DNA of 64,000 bases from CAZCPB01 sp044223975 (GTDB lineage Bacteria; Planctomycetota; Phycisphaerae; Phycisphaerales; UBA1924): the NCBI GenBank assembly GCA_044223975.1, contig JBGALI010000001.1, positions 124,001 through 188,000 of the forward strand. Reading direction: 5' to 3'. The position numbers were made by a program, and so were the translations under genes. Below are positions 18,301 to 24,776 of the stretch, piece after piece. Below the pieces are notes generated by a model. That model saw only the letters and a program-made list of their open reading frames with translations. It did no database searches and was not told the DNA's origin. How positions within the stretch are numbered: the first letter of the stretch is position 1; every line of letters starts with the position of its first letter.

Positions 18301-20024
18301 ACGCGGACCTCAAGGTCGTCCAGCAGCAGTTGGCCGTCCGCCGCTCCGACCGTGCCGAGGTCAACATGTCCGAACTCGTGGACGTCATGAAGGGCGACCC
18401 GGCGTACAAGGACAAGGCCGAGGTGATCCGCGTCGTCGAAGAGATGCGCCGCGACGGCCGCCTCGCCGAGGTCGCAGGGATCGACGAGATGCGGGCCAAG
18501 TTCCCCCGCGAGATGGCGGTCCAGACGCTGGCCATCCGCCTGTACACGCGCCTGTCGCCCCCGCGCCTGGACCTGGCAGCCGCGGCCGTCAAGGAGTCGA
18601 TGCAGTCGTTCCCGACCGCGGCAGAGCCCGCGAGCCTCGCGTCGGCGATCTTCCGCGACCGCGGCGACTGGGCCGAGATGCTCAAGGCCGCGCAGGCGTG
18701 GCAGCAGCTCACCCGCTCGACGGAGTCGGAGTTGTCGGTCGCCGAGGCGTACTTGAACCTCAACCAGACCCGCCAGGCGCTCGACGCCCTGCACCCGCAC
18801 CTCGACGCCGCGATCAAGGAGCCGTCGTCGAACACCGGCGTGGTGACGCTCGGACTCCAGGCCAGGGCGCTGGCCGCGAGCGGTCGGTCCGCCGAAGCGA
18901 TGGAGCTGCTGCGCCCCGTCCTCAAGGACGTGCCCGCTATCCGTACCCGCGTCGTCATCCCCGTCGCCGTCACGTATGTCCGACCTGACTCGGAGGCGGC
19001 GGCGTGGCTGCAGATCGTCGAACCGCTGGTGCCCGACGACGACGCCGAGGGGCGCCTGACGCTGGCCGCCGGCTGGAGTGCGCTCGCCTCGCGCGCCAAG
19101 CCCGCGCGCGACGACTTCTTCGATCGCGCGCTGGACGCCCTCCGGCCCCTGACGCAGAAGTCCGGCGCCGCCGCGGCACCCGCCCATGAGGCCGTCGCCG
19201 GGATCCTGCGCCAGCGCAATGACCTGACCGGCGCTGCCGAGTCGTTCCGGCGCGCCCTCGCGGCCGATCCGCAACGCGTGCCCTCGCTGGTCGGGCTCTC
19301 CGGCTTGCTCATCGCCAGCGGTGGCGAACCCTCCGAGGCCGTGTCCCTCGCCGAGCGTGCAGCCACCATCGCCGGACCTCGGGACGCCGGCTCCCAGCGC
19401 CTTCTCGGGCGCGCCGTCGCCTACCAGGCCGCGCGGCTCGATGCGGCCGGGAAATCCGCCGACGCCCGCTCCGCGTACAAGCGCGCCGCGGACATCTTCC
19501 GATCCCTGGTCGCGGCCAACCCGTCCGACACCGAATCCGAGATCGAACTCGCGCAGGTGTCCGATGTCGTCGGTGACTACGCAACATCCGTCGCGAGCTA
19601 CGAGCGAGCCCTGACGTCCACGGCCCTGTCGGCCCAGAGCCGCGCCGGTCTTCAGAACAACCTCGCCTACGCGCTCCTGAAATCGGGCAAGGGCGCCGCT
19701 TCGCTCGACCGTGCGAGGTCGCTCGCCGCTGAAGCGGTCGCGGCCTCCGAGGCCGCAGCGTTCCTCGACACGCTCGGGTGCATCGAGGCGGCGCGCGGCG
19801 ATCGCGCCGCGGCCATCAAGGCGTTCTCCCGCGCCATCGAGATCGACCGCTCGATGAACGGATCGCGCATCGAGCTTGCCGCAATCCTGGCGGACCGCGG
19901 AACCGCCGAAGAGAAGGCCCGGGCGAAGGACCTGATCGACGGCGCCGCCAAGGCCGGCACGCTCACCGCCGAGCAACGTCAGCGTCTGGACCAGGTCCGC
20001 GCCGTTCTCGAAAAGTCAAAGTAG
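15330..20024 (+). CDS. Very large membrane-anchored TPR protein of the exosortase locus
   Basis: A 1564-residue protein starting at the ATG of an ATGA overlap with the sugar transferase; longer in-frame starts would lie inside that gene. One membrane anchor occupies residues about 10-30 ('LALAGVLLVLAVGAFVSLVF'). The rest is a long array of tetratricopeptide-type helical hairpins, such as 'AEGMAFYEKHAYTQASEQLY' and 'AAESFRRALAADPQRVPSLV', through the C-terminus, in the periplasm. It matches the position of PrsT-type TPR proteins in PEP-CTERM/exosortase gene sets but is much longer than typical. A scaffold role in polymer export or cargo handling is likely. No enzymatic motif is seen. Confidence 0.8.
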   Translation: MSLKPKTSRRLALAGVLLVLAVGAFVSLVFVRQWQRERAARTARAEGMAFYEKHAYTQASEQLYKSLRANPSDVEAWRAFGDCWEHDEQPELRNLPAAINAYSRVYDLDPADRATALKLLSLYNRVGQFQEAKTLAARLQPARLADAGPESFEVLREEATARAGLKQFDDRFGEVTDRMVALRPDDFTANLLRAGYLRENKRGPDALTLVSNAVRDHPTSRPLKLLLALVSAQESASADPAELFTAACSTAGLDPQTGAVLVPVEYRDKDFIFRLVTLFDAWSRFAHSESILRAAAAAPDADPEVLRLSVRRSWQMGRNADVAARLEGIDTSAGGAHSDLLAFRAMALHDLGRAADAQQVVSALKLRSDYRARAWSKAFEVVPDMSTAAAVTPTEGVKTLRAALKESPGEPAISMLLGQTLASLGRFEEAQEAWKDAAAAAPGWAAPYVESSRALLNEGRADEAMAMAKLAMQAFPSNVSANVAFLNAQSALIERGGASAGNPRDLAQRLDDAARQVEGVTDPAARRSLAASITPARAILAARSGRADEARAIIRAAIAAPGEPDQTLMRRLAMLSAREKLGVEEECLARADQGRVPSASSALGRAYTLLESGRAAEGLALLKSGLEGSAGRDRLDWARAQAEFLDASGDAAALDAWKSLCDANPEELSLQLAALRARSAAGDLAFVDRLTERVNRLSNVEETRPLAVTRLARARALLSGQPGSKARDEAVSLLRALTLESGDGYDVRSLLVAALLMDVPERGIKPDPLGALEQLRAMLQVAPDKALVSLQIGTVLQQQREFDRAREELQRVAAAPDARPEVRQRAIDLLIAQADFAGAVGPFRALLDLLGDRAEPAQWIRLASVHRALRQDALALAIYKQLAATLPDDPDQVAQIADGIALDGDRAQAEQVLKHLDTLKLEPGRRELLLARYWDRRSDAKRAAEYFEQAIAAAPDRAEPWTRYAQFCTAHAELDKADDLVKRGLAKNPANADLKVVQQQLAVRRSDRAEVNMSELVDVMKGDPAYKDKAEVIRVVEEMRRDGRLAEVAGIDEMRAKFPREMAVQTLAIRLYTRLSPPRLDLAAAAVKESMQSFPTAAEPASLASAIFRDRGDWAEMLKAAQAWQQLTRSTESELSVAEAYLNLNQTRQALDALHPHLDAAIKEPSSNTGVVTLGLQARALAASGRSAEAMELLRPVLKDVPAIRTRVVIPVAVTYVRPDSEAAAWLQIVEPLVPDDDAEGRLTLAAGWSALASRAKPARDDFFDRALDALRPLTQKSGAAAAPAHEAVAGILRQRNDLTGAAESFRRALAADPQRVPSLVGLSGLLIASGGEPSEAVSLAERAATIAGPRDAGSQRLLGRAVAYQAARLDAAGKSADARSAYKRAADIFRSLVAANPSDTESEIELAQVSDVVGDYATSVASYERALTSTALSAQSRAGLQNNLAYALLKSGKGAASLDRARSLAAEAVAASEAAAFLDTLGCIEAARGDRAAAIKAFSRAIEIDRSMNGSRIELAAILADRGTAEEKARAKDLIDGAAKAGTLTAEQRQRLDQVRAVLEKSK

Positions 20025-20053
20025 CGAGAGTCCGACATCCCACAGGTCCCCGA

Positions 20054-20081
20054 GGGCCGGGCCTGAAGCCCGGCCCTTTTT
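20054..20081 (+). terminator. Intrinsic terminator of the polysaccharide locus
   Basis: A perfect 9-bp stem GGGCCGGGC / GCCCGGCCC (20054-20062 with 20068-20076), loop CTGAA, followed by five T. It sits 30 bp after the TPR stop and ends the long plus-strand run. Confidence 0.9.
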
Positions 20082-20380
20082 CATGCGCCCCGAACGCGCG
20101 TTATCGAGCGTCGTGCACCTCTCGGACGCGCTTGCGTCCACTAATCGCCGCTTTGGCCGCGTGGACCAGTCCCAGAACGGGCAAGTGCGCGAGGTTCGCC
20201 GGCAAACCGTTGATACGCCCTGGATCTCGATGTAGGGTGTGTACGTAAAGCACGTGTCAGCAAGGGGATAGAAGCATCTGTGGCTGCCATCCCGTTGCGG
20301 CAGCGTGAGCCGCACGACGTAGCTCGCGTTCGAGCCTGACCGCCGGTTCGACAAGAAAAGCGTTAAGAAAGGACGGAGAG
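20082..20380 (+). promoter_or_regulatory. Promoter and leader of the PEP-CTERM gene at 20381
   Basis: About 300 bp with no gene. A sigma70-like pair TTGATA (20210-20215) and TAGGGT (20233-20238) is spaced by 17 bp, giving a leader of roughly 135 nt. A good Shine-Dalgarno stretch (AAAGGACGGAG) stands just before the ATG. The promoter call is by eye only. Confidence 0.4.
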
Positions 20381-21073
20381 ATGAAGACTCGTATGTTGCT
20401 CGCCGGTGCAATTGTGTCGCTCGTCGGCACCGCTTCCGCGCTTGCGGATGGTGTCGTGGTGTTCTCCCAGGGCCCCTGGCAGACGGGCTCGGGCGGCGAA
20501 TTCCAGGCCGCTCAGATCGACGGCAACGTCGGCCTTCTCGCGGGCGTCGCCTCGGGCTTCCAGCCCGGCAACACCTTCCAGACGTTCTGTATCGAGATCC
20601 AGGAGACGCTCCAGTTCGGCGTGCAGTACAACGCCAAGATCTCGAACGCCGCCCGCGGCGGCTCCTACGGCGGCTCCGGCGGCAGCGACCCGCTCGACCC
20701 CCGCACCGCCTTCCTTTACCAGAGCTTCCGCGAAGGCACGCTCGCGGGGTACCGGTACAACGGTACGACCGCCGAACGCAAGGCCGACGCCGATTCCCTC
20801 CAGCGGGCGATCTGGTACATCGAAGAGCCGGGCGCGGCGCAGGGCCAGAACAACGCCTTCGTCGCCCTCGCCAACGCGTCGGGCTGGACCGACCTTGGTC
20901 GCGTCCGCGTCCTGAACCTTAACCTCCGCAACCAGGACGGCTCGGACGGCGGCAACGGCCAGGACCAGCTCACGCTGATCGTCCCGACCCCGACCGCCGC
21001 GGGCGCGGGCATGCTCGGCCTCGCGGGCATCATGGGCGGCGCTCGCCTCCGCCGCCGGCGCCTCGACGCCTGA
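20381..21073 (+). CDS. PEP-CTERM-type secreted protein (exosortase cargo)
   Basis: A 230-residue exported protein. Residues 1-22 are a signal peptide ending 'ASALA'. The mature part contains 'FQTFCIEIQETLQFG', reminiscent of a family of PEP-CTERM proteins with a Cys-containing CIE motif. The C-terminal sorting tail is 'VPTP', then a hydrophobic helix 'AGMLGLAGIMGG', then 'ARLRRRR'. It would be cut and possibly attached to polysaccharide by the exosortase encoded at 10072. It has its own promoter region and terminator. The biological role is unknown. Confidence 0.85.
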   Translation: MKTRMLLAGAIVSLVGTASALADGVVVFSQGPWQTGSGGEFQAAQIDGNVGLLAGVASGFQPGNTFQTFCIEIQETLQFGVQYNAKISNAARGGSYGGSGGSDPLDPRTAFLYQSFREGTLAGYRYNGTTAERKADADSLQRAIWYIEEPGAAQGQNNAFVALANASGWTDLGRVRVLNLNLRNQDGSDGGNGQDQLTLIVPTPTAAGAGMLGLAGIMGGARLRRRRLDA

Positions 21074-21106
21074 CCTCCGGCCTCGGAAAGACACTCCGTC
21101 CCTTCG

Positions 21107-21138
21107 ACGCGGGGCCGTGCCAACGGCCCCGCGTTTTT
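21107..21138 (+). terminator. Intrinsic terminator after the PEP-CTERM gene
   Basis: An 11-bp stem ACGCGGGGCCG / CGGCCCCGCGT (21107-21117 with 21124-21134) with loop TGCCAA, running into five T (21134-21138). It lies between convergent genes and serves the plus strand. Confidence 0.88.
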
Positions 21139-21166
21139 CATTCCGGGCGGCGGGTTCGACACCGCG

Positions 21167-22210
21167 TCAGACGCGCCCGGCGTACTGCGCGGCGTAGTAC
21201 TCGCGGTACGCCCCGCTGCGGACGCGCTGCCACCATTCGCGGTTCTCCACGTACCACTTCACCGTGTTCTCCAGCGCGCCCGGCCACGCCGAGCGCGTGG
21301 GCTTCCATCCGAGTTCCCGCTCGATCTTGGACGCGTCGATCGCGTAGCGCCGGTCGTGCCCCGGCCGGTCGGGCACCGGCCGGATCATTTCCGGACCCTT
21401 GCCCATGATCTTCAGGATCGAGTGCGTGAGCTCCAGGTTCGACCGCTCGTTGTTCCCGCCGATGTTGTACACCTCGCCCGAGCGCCCACGCTCGAGCACC
21501 GCCAGGATCGCCTCGCAGTGATCGTCCACGTGCAGCCAGTCGCGCACATTGCGCCCGTCGCCGTACAGCGGAACCTGCTTGCCCTCGATCAGGTTCGCCA
21601 CGAACAGCGGGATCACCTTCTCGGGGAACTGGTACGGCCCGAAGTTGTTCGAGCAGCGCGTCGTCACCACGTTCATCCCGAACGTGTGGTGAGCGGCTCG
21701 GACCAGAAGATCCCCCGCGGCCTTGCTCGCCGCGTACGGGCTGTTGGCCGCGAGCGGCGTCTCCTCCGTGAACTTGATCTCGGGGTGCTCCAGAGGCAAG
21801 GAGCCGTACACCTCGTCGGTGCTCACGTACAGGAATCGCCCGGCGTTCTTCCCGCCCTTGGCCCGGCGGCAGAGGTCGAGCAGGAACTGCGTCCCCAGCA
21901 CGTTGGTCCGAATGAACGGCGCCGAGTCTAGGATCGAGCGATCCACGTGGCTCTCGGCCGCGAAGTGAACCACCGCGTCGCACGCCTCCATCAGCGGCCC
22001 GACCACCGCGGCATCGGCGATGTCACCCTTCACGAACGAGTACCGCGGCTCGCGCTCCAGCCCCGCGAGGTTTTCGAGGTTCCCCGAGTACGTCAGAGCA
22101 TCAAGGTTGGTGACCTTCACGCCCGGCCGGTTGGCCAGCACGAAGCGCACGAAGTTGGCGCCGATGAAGCCGGCGCCGCCGGTGACGAGGATGTGGTGGG
22201 GGGTTGGCAT
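21167..22210 (-). CDS. rmlB: dTDP-glucose 4,6-dehydratase
   Basis: A 347-residue extended SDR enzyme that converts dTDP-glucose to dTDP-4-keto-6-deoxyglucose, the second step of dTDP-L-rhamnose synthesis. Visible are the NAD-binding 'VTGGAGFIGANFVR' at the N-terminus, 'HFAAESHVDRSI', 'STDEVYGSLPLE' with the catalytic Thr-Asp-Glu, and 'SPYAASKAAGD' carrying the YxxxK pair. 'TRCSNNFGPYQFPEK' and 'VRDWLHVDDH' complete the family signature. Length is normal. It is the last gene of the minus-strand rml group, 88 bp after rmlD. Confidence 0.96.
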   Translation of the reverse strand: MPTPHHILVTGGAGFIGANFVRFVLANRPGVKVTNLDALTYSGNLENLAGLEREPRYSFVKGDIADAAVVGPLMEACDAVVHFAAESHVDRSILDSAPFIRTNVLGTQFLLDLCRRAKGGKNAGRFLYVSTDEVYGSLPLEHPEIKFTEETPLAANSPYAASKAAGDLLVRAAHHTFGMNVVTTRCSNNFGPYQFPEKVIPLFVANLIEGKQVPLYGDGRNVRDWLHVDDHCEAILAVLERGRSGEVYNIGGNNERSNLELTHSILKIMGKGPEMIRPVPDRPGHDRRYAIDASKIERELGWKPTRSAWPGALENTVKWYVENREWWQRVRSGAYREYYAAQYAGRV

Positions 22211-22298
22211 GCGTGGGCTTCCCTGCTCCGTGGAGCCGGCGACGGCAGTCGCCGGGCTGTCCGTGATGTCGGCGTCATCTGAAAGTTGTCGACCGACT

Positions 22299-23141
22299 TT
22301 ATGTCACAAGCCGCGACATCACATCCGCAAGGTTGTCCTGCCACCGCGGCATCGCCCCGACCAACGCCTCGGTCTTCGAAATATCCAGCACGCTATAGGC
22401 CGGTCGCTTCGCGGGGCGCGGGAACTCCGCCGAAGCGCAAGGCTCCACTCGCCCCGGCGCGCCCGCCAGCCGCCCGATCTCCTGCGCAAACTCGAACCAC
22501 GAGCACTCACCGCCATCGGTCGCGTGCCAATGCCCCGACGCGCCGCGATCAAGAAGGGCCATCGTCGTTCGCGCCAGGTGCTCCGCCGACGTCGGCCTGC
22601 CGCGCTGATCGTTGACCACCTTGATGGAAGGCTTCTCAAAGAGCAGCTTGCGGATGGTGAGCACGAAGTTCTTGCCCCACGGCGCGTAGAGCCAGCTGGT
22701 CCTGATGTTCAGCCAGTCGCACGCGGAAGCCTCCAGCACCACTTCGCCCGCGGCCTTGCTCCGGCCGTACGCGTTCACGGGGTCGCGAGCCTGATCCGTC
22801 CCGTACGGCGAGATGGACTTCCCGCTGAACACGTAGTCGGTGCCGAACGTGATCAGCCGTGCGCCGATCTTCGCGCACCGCTCAGCCAGCATTCGCACCC
22901 CTTCGCCGTTGACTACCTTGGCCGCTGCCTCATTGGCCTCGGCCCCGTCCACGTCCGTCCACGCAGCGCAGTTGATCACGATCTCGGTGTTTGAATTCCC
23001 CGCGAGCTTGATCGATTCGGGGCGGGACAGGTCCACGCTCTCGCGGTTGGCAACGGTGAACGGCGTGCTGCGCCGACGCAACTCCGCCTCGAACGCGCGT
23101 CCGAGCATTCCCCTCGCCGAAATGAGCAGCACAGGCCCCAT
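22299..23141 (-). CDS. rmlD: dTDP-4-dehydrorhamnose reductase
   Basis: A 280-residue NAD(P)H-dependent reductase that completes dTDP-L-rhamnose. It has an N-terminal 'VLLISARGMLGRAFEAEL' (a GxxG nucleotide loop with Ser-Ala instead of the usual Gly-Xaa start), 'VINCAAWTDVDGAE', 'FGTDYVFSG' and 'NAYGRSKAAGE' with the YxxxK pair. 'RPAYSVLDISKTE' near the end is also typical of RmlD. It starts 7 bp after the epimerase gene stop, so the two are probably co-transcribed. Confidence 0.94.
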   Translation of the reverse strand: MGPVLLISARGMLGRAFEAELRRRSTPFTVANRESVDLSRPESIKLAGNSNTEIVINCAAWTDVDGAEANEAAAKVVNGEGVRMLAERCAKIGARLITFGTDYVFSGKSISPYGTDQARDPVNAYGRSKAAGEVVLEASACDWLNIRTSWLYAPWGKNFVLTIRKLLFEKPSIKVVNDQRGRPTSAEHLARTTMALLDRGASGHWHATDGGECSWFEFAQEIGRLAGAPGRVEPCASAEFPRPAKRPAYSVLDISKTEALVGAMPRWQDNLADVMSRLVT

Positions 23142-23148
23142 GGTTCGG

Positions 23149-23643
23149 CTATCCGTGCCTCACGCCCCACGGGAACCCCGCGACCGAATCGAACGCCCGC
23201 CGCTCCTCGTCGGGCGTGGCCGCGTTGTACGCGTGCGTCACGTAATACAACAGCCCCGCGGGCGTGTCGCCCACGGTTGCCGCGCCGTGCCAGAGCGGTG
23301 GGGGGATGATGAGCACGCCCGGCCGTTTCTCGCCGATCACGAGCAGCCAACTGGCCCCGTCGCCCTCGCGGTGCACGCCGACTTTGATGTGCCCGGTCAG
23401 GCAGATCCAGAAATCCGTCTGCAGCGCGTGCCGGTGCCACGCCTTGACCACGCCGGGGTATTGCACGGAGAAGTTGATCTGTCCCTCGGGCCCCATGATG
23501 CCCTGCATCTGGTTCATGAGCGACCAGCCGCGGTCGTCGGCAAAGACCGGTGACGGCACGAAGATCGGCTCCTTGCCCTCCCTCGCGGCGGCGTGGGCGT
23601 CGGCCAGAGCGCATGTCATGGTCTTGGGGCTCAGCGTCTTCAC
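23149..23643 (-). CDS. RmlC-like cupin, probable dTDP-4-dehydrorhamnose 3,5-epimerase
   Basis: A 164-residue cupin. 'FADDRGWSLMNQMQG' matches the DxRG opening of RmlC proteins, and 'NFSVQYPGVVKAWHRH' aligns with the NxSxSxxGVxRGLHxQ region that carries the catalytic His. 'TGHIKVGVHRE' and 'IIPPPLWHG' resemble the family's later strands. The sequence is more divergent than a standard RmlC, and 'AWHRH' replaces 'GLHYQ', so the function rests partly on its place between rmlA and rmlD. It would supply the epimerisation step of dTDP-L-rhamnose synthesis. Confidence 0.75.
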   Translation of the reverse strand: MKTLSPKTMTCALADAHAAAREGKEPIFVPSPVFADDRGWSLMNQMQGIMGPEGQINFSVQYPGVVKAWHRHALQTDFWICLTGHIKVGVHREGDGASWLLVIGEKRPGVLIIPPPLWHGAATVGDTPAGLLYYVTHAYNAATPDEERRAFDSVAGFPWGVRHG

Positions 23644-23677
23644 GGTCGGGTTCCCGAATCCAAGAGTGCGGGCTCGT

Positions 23678-24457
23678 TTACGAGTGCTGGAACAGGGGTG
23701 GTGCGGTGCCGGCCGCGCCCGTGTGGTTCGCGCCTCCCTCGGCCACGAACTTGGTGGCGCGGTACAGGCTCTCGAACGTCCCCGCGTCGGTCCACCAGCC
23801 CTCGAGCATGTCGTACGTCAGGTCGCCGCGCTTCAGGTACGCGTTATTCACATCCGTGATCTCGAGTTCTCCGCGCCCGCTGGGTTTGAGCGTCTTGCAG
23901 ATCTCGAACACGTCGTTGTCGTAGAAATAGATTCCGGTCACCGCCATGTTCGACGGCGGCGCCTTGGGCTTCTCGATGATCTCAGCGATCTTCCCGCGTG
24001 GCGGGTCGCCCTCGAACCGCGCGACCCCGAACCGCTCCGGATCGGGCACCTGCTTGAGCAGAAGCTTGGCACCGCTGCGCTGCGTGAAGAAGTCGCCGGC
24101 GGCCTTGCGGATGTTCCCCTCGATGATGTTGTCACCGAGGACGACGCAGATCTTTCCCGAATCCGAGAATTCCTCGGCAAGCTTGAGGGCGTCGGCGATC
24201 CCGCCTTCGCCCTCCTGGTAGGCGTACTCCAAGTGCCGGAGCCCCAGGTGCTTCCCGTTCTTGAGCAGCTTCAGGAAATCCCCGGCGTGCTCCCCACCGG
24301 TCACGATGAGGATGTCCCGGATCCCTGCGTTCAGCAGGCATTCGATCGGGTAGTGGATCATGGGCCGGTCGTACACCGGCAGCAGGTGCTTGTTGGTCAC
24401 CAGCGTGAGCGGTCGCAGCCGCGAACCGAGCCCGCCCGCCAAAATAATGCCCTTCAT
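23678..24457 (-). CDS. rmlA: Glucose-1-phosphate thymidylyltransferase
   Basis: A 259-residue nucleotidyltransferase making dTDP-glucose from dTTP and glucose-1-phosphate. The start at 24457 gives the standard beginning 'MKGIILAGGLGSRLRPLT'; an upstream in-frame extension has no family similarity. Other marks are 'NKHLLPVYDRPMIHYPIE', 'ICVVLGDNIIEG', 'RFGVARFEGD', 'IIEKPKAPPSN' and 'GWWTDAGTFESLYRA'. The length fits the short RmlA type. It heads the minus-strand rml operon (A, C, D, B), with a GGGAG Shine-Dalgarno upstream. Confidence 0.94.
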   Translation of the reverse strand: MKGIILAGGLGSRLRPLTLVTNKHLLPVYDRPMIHYPIECLLNAGIRDILIVTGGEHAGDFLKLLKNGKHLGLRHLEYAYQEGEGGIADALKLAEEFSDSGKICVVLGDNIIEGNIRKAAGDFFTQRSGAKLLLKQVPDPERFGVARFEGDPPRGKIAEIIEKPKAPPSNMAVTGIYFYDNDVFEICKTLKPSGRGELEITDVNNAYLKRGDLTYDMLEGWWTDAGTFESLYRATKFVAEGGANHTGAAGTAPPLFQHS

Positions 24458-24776
24458 CCCTGAATCTCCCGGGTGCCTGAGCCCCTCCTGCTGGGGGTAG
24501 GAGCGATCGGTCCGCGAACGCCGGTAGCCTATCACGCTGGATGGCTCTTATCGGTCTGCGCGGGTGCGATCTGGAGGGACCCAAAGCGCAAGACTTGCAA
24601 CCAGGGGGTCTTGCTGTTACCAGTGGGAAGTCGATACGCTGGTTTAGGATCGTCATTCTGACCCGCCCGAATCCGTTCAGAGAGGGTCCATTCGGACCCA
24701 ATGCAAGGACCCGGGCGGGATGATGTGGTTTTTTCGTCCGATTCACCTTTGATCTCGTGGGTTATTGGGGAGACGC
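24458..24776. promoter_or_regulatory. Divergent intergenic region with structured leader
   Basis: A 319-bp gap between rmlA (minus) and the metallopeptidase gene (plus). No gene was seen. Near the plus-strand gene are nested inverted repeats: outer arms CCCGCCC (24662-24668) and GGGCGGG (24713-24719), and inner hairpin GGGTCC-ATTC-GGACCC (24684-24699). A run of six T follows at 24729-24734, 9 nt after the outer arm. This could be a structured 5' leader or a poor terminator/attenuator. It is not a recognised riboswitch. A GGGGAG ribosome site precedes the ATG at 24777. Confidence 0.35.

Noticed and set aside
17484..19976. 830-codon minus-strand open frame opposite the TPR gene
   Set aside because: No recognisable motif and no ribosome site; the TPR pattern on the plus strand explains the region.
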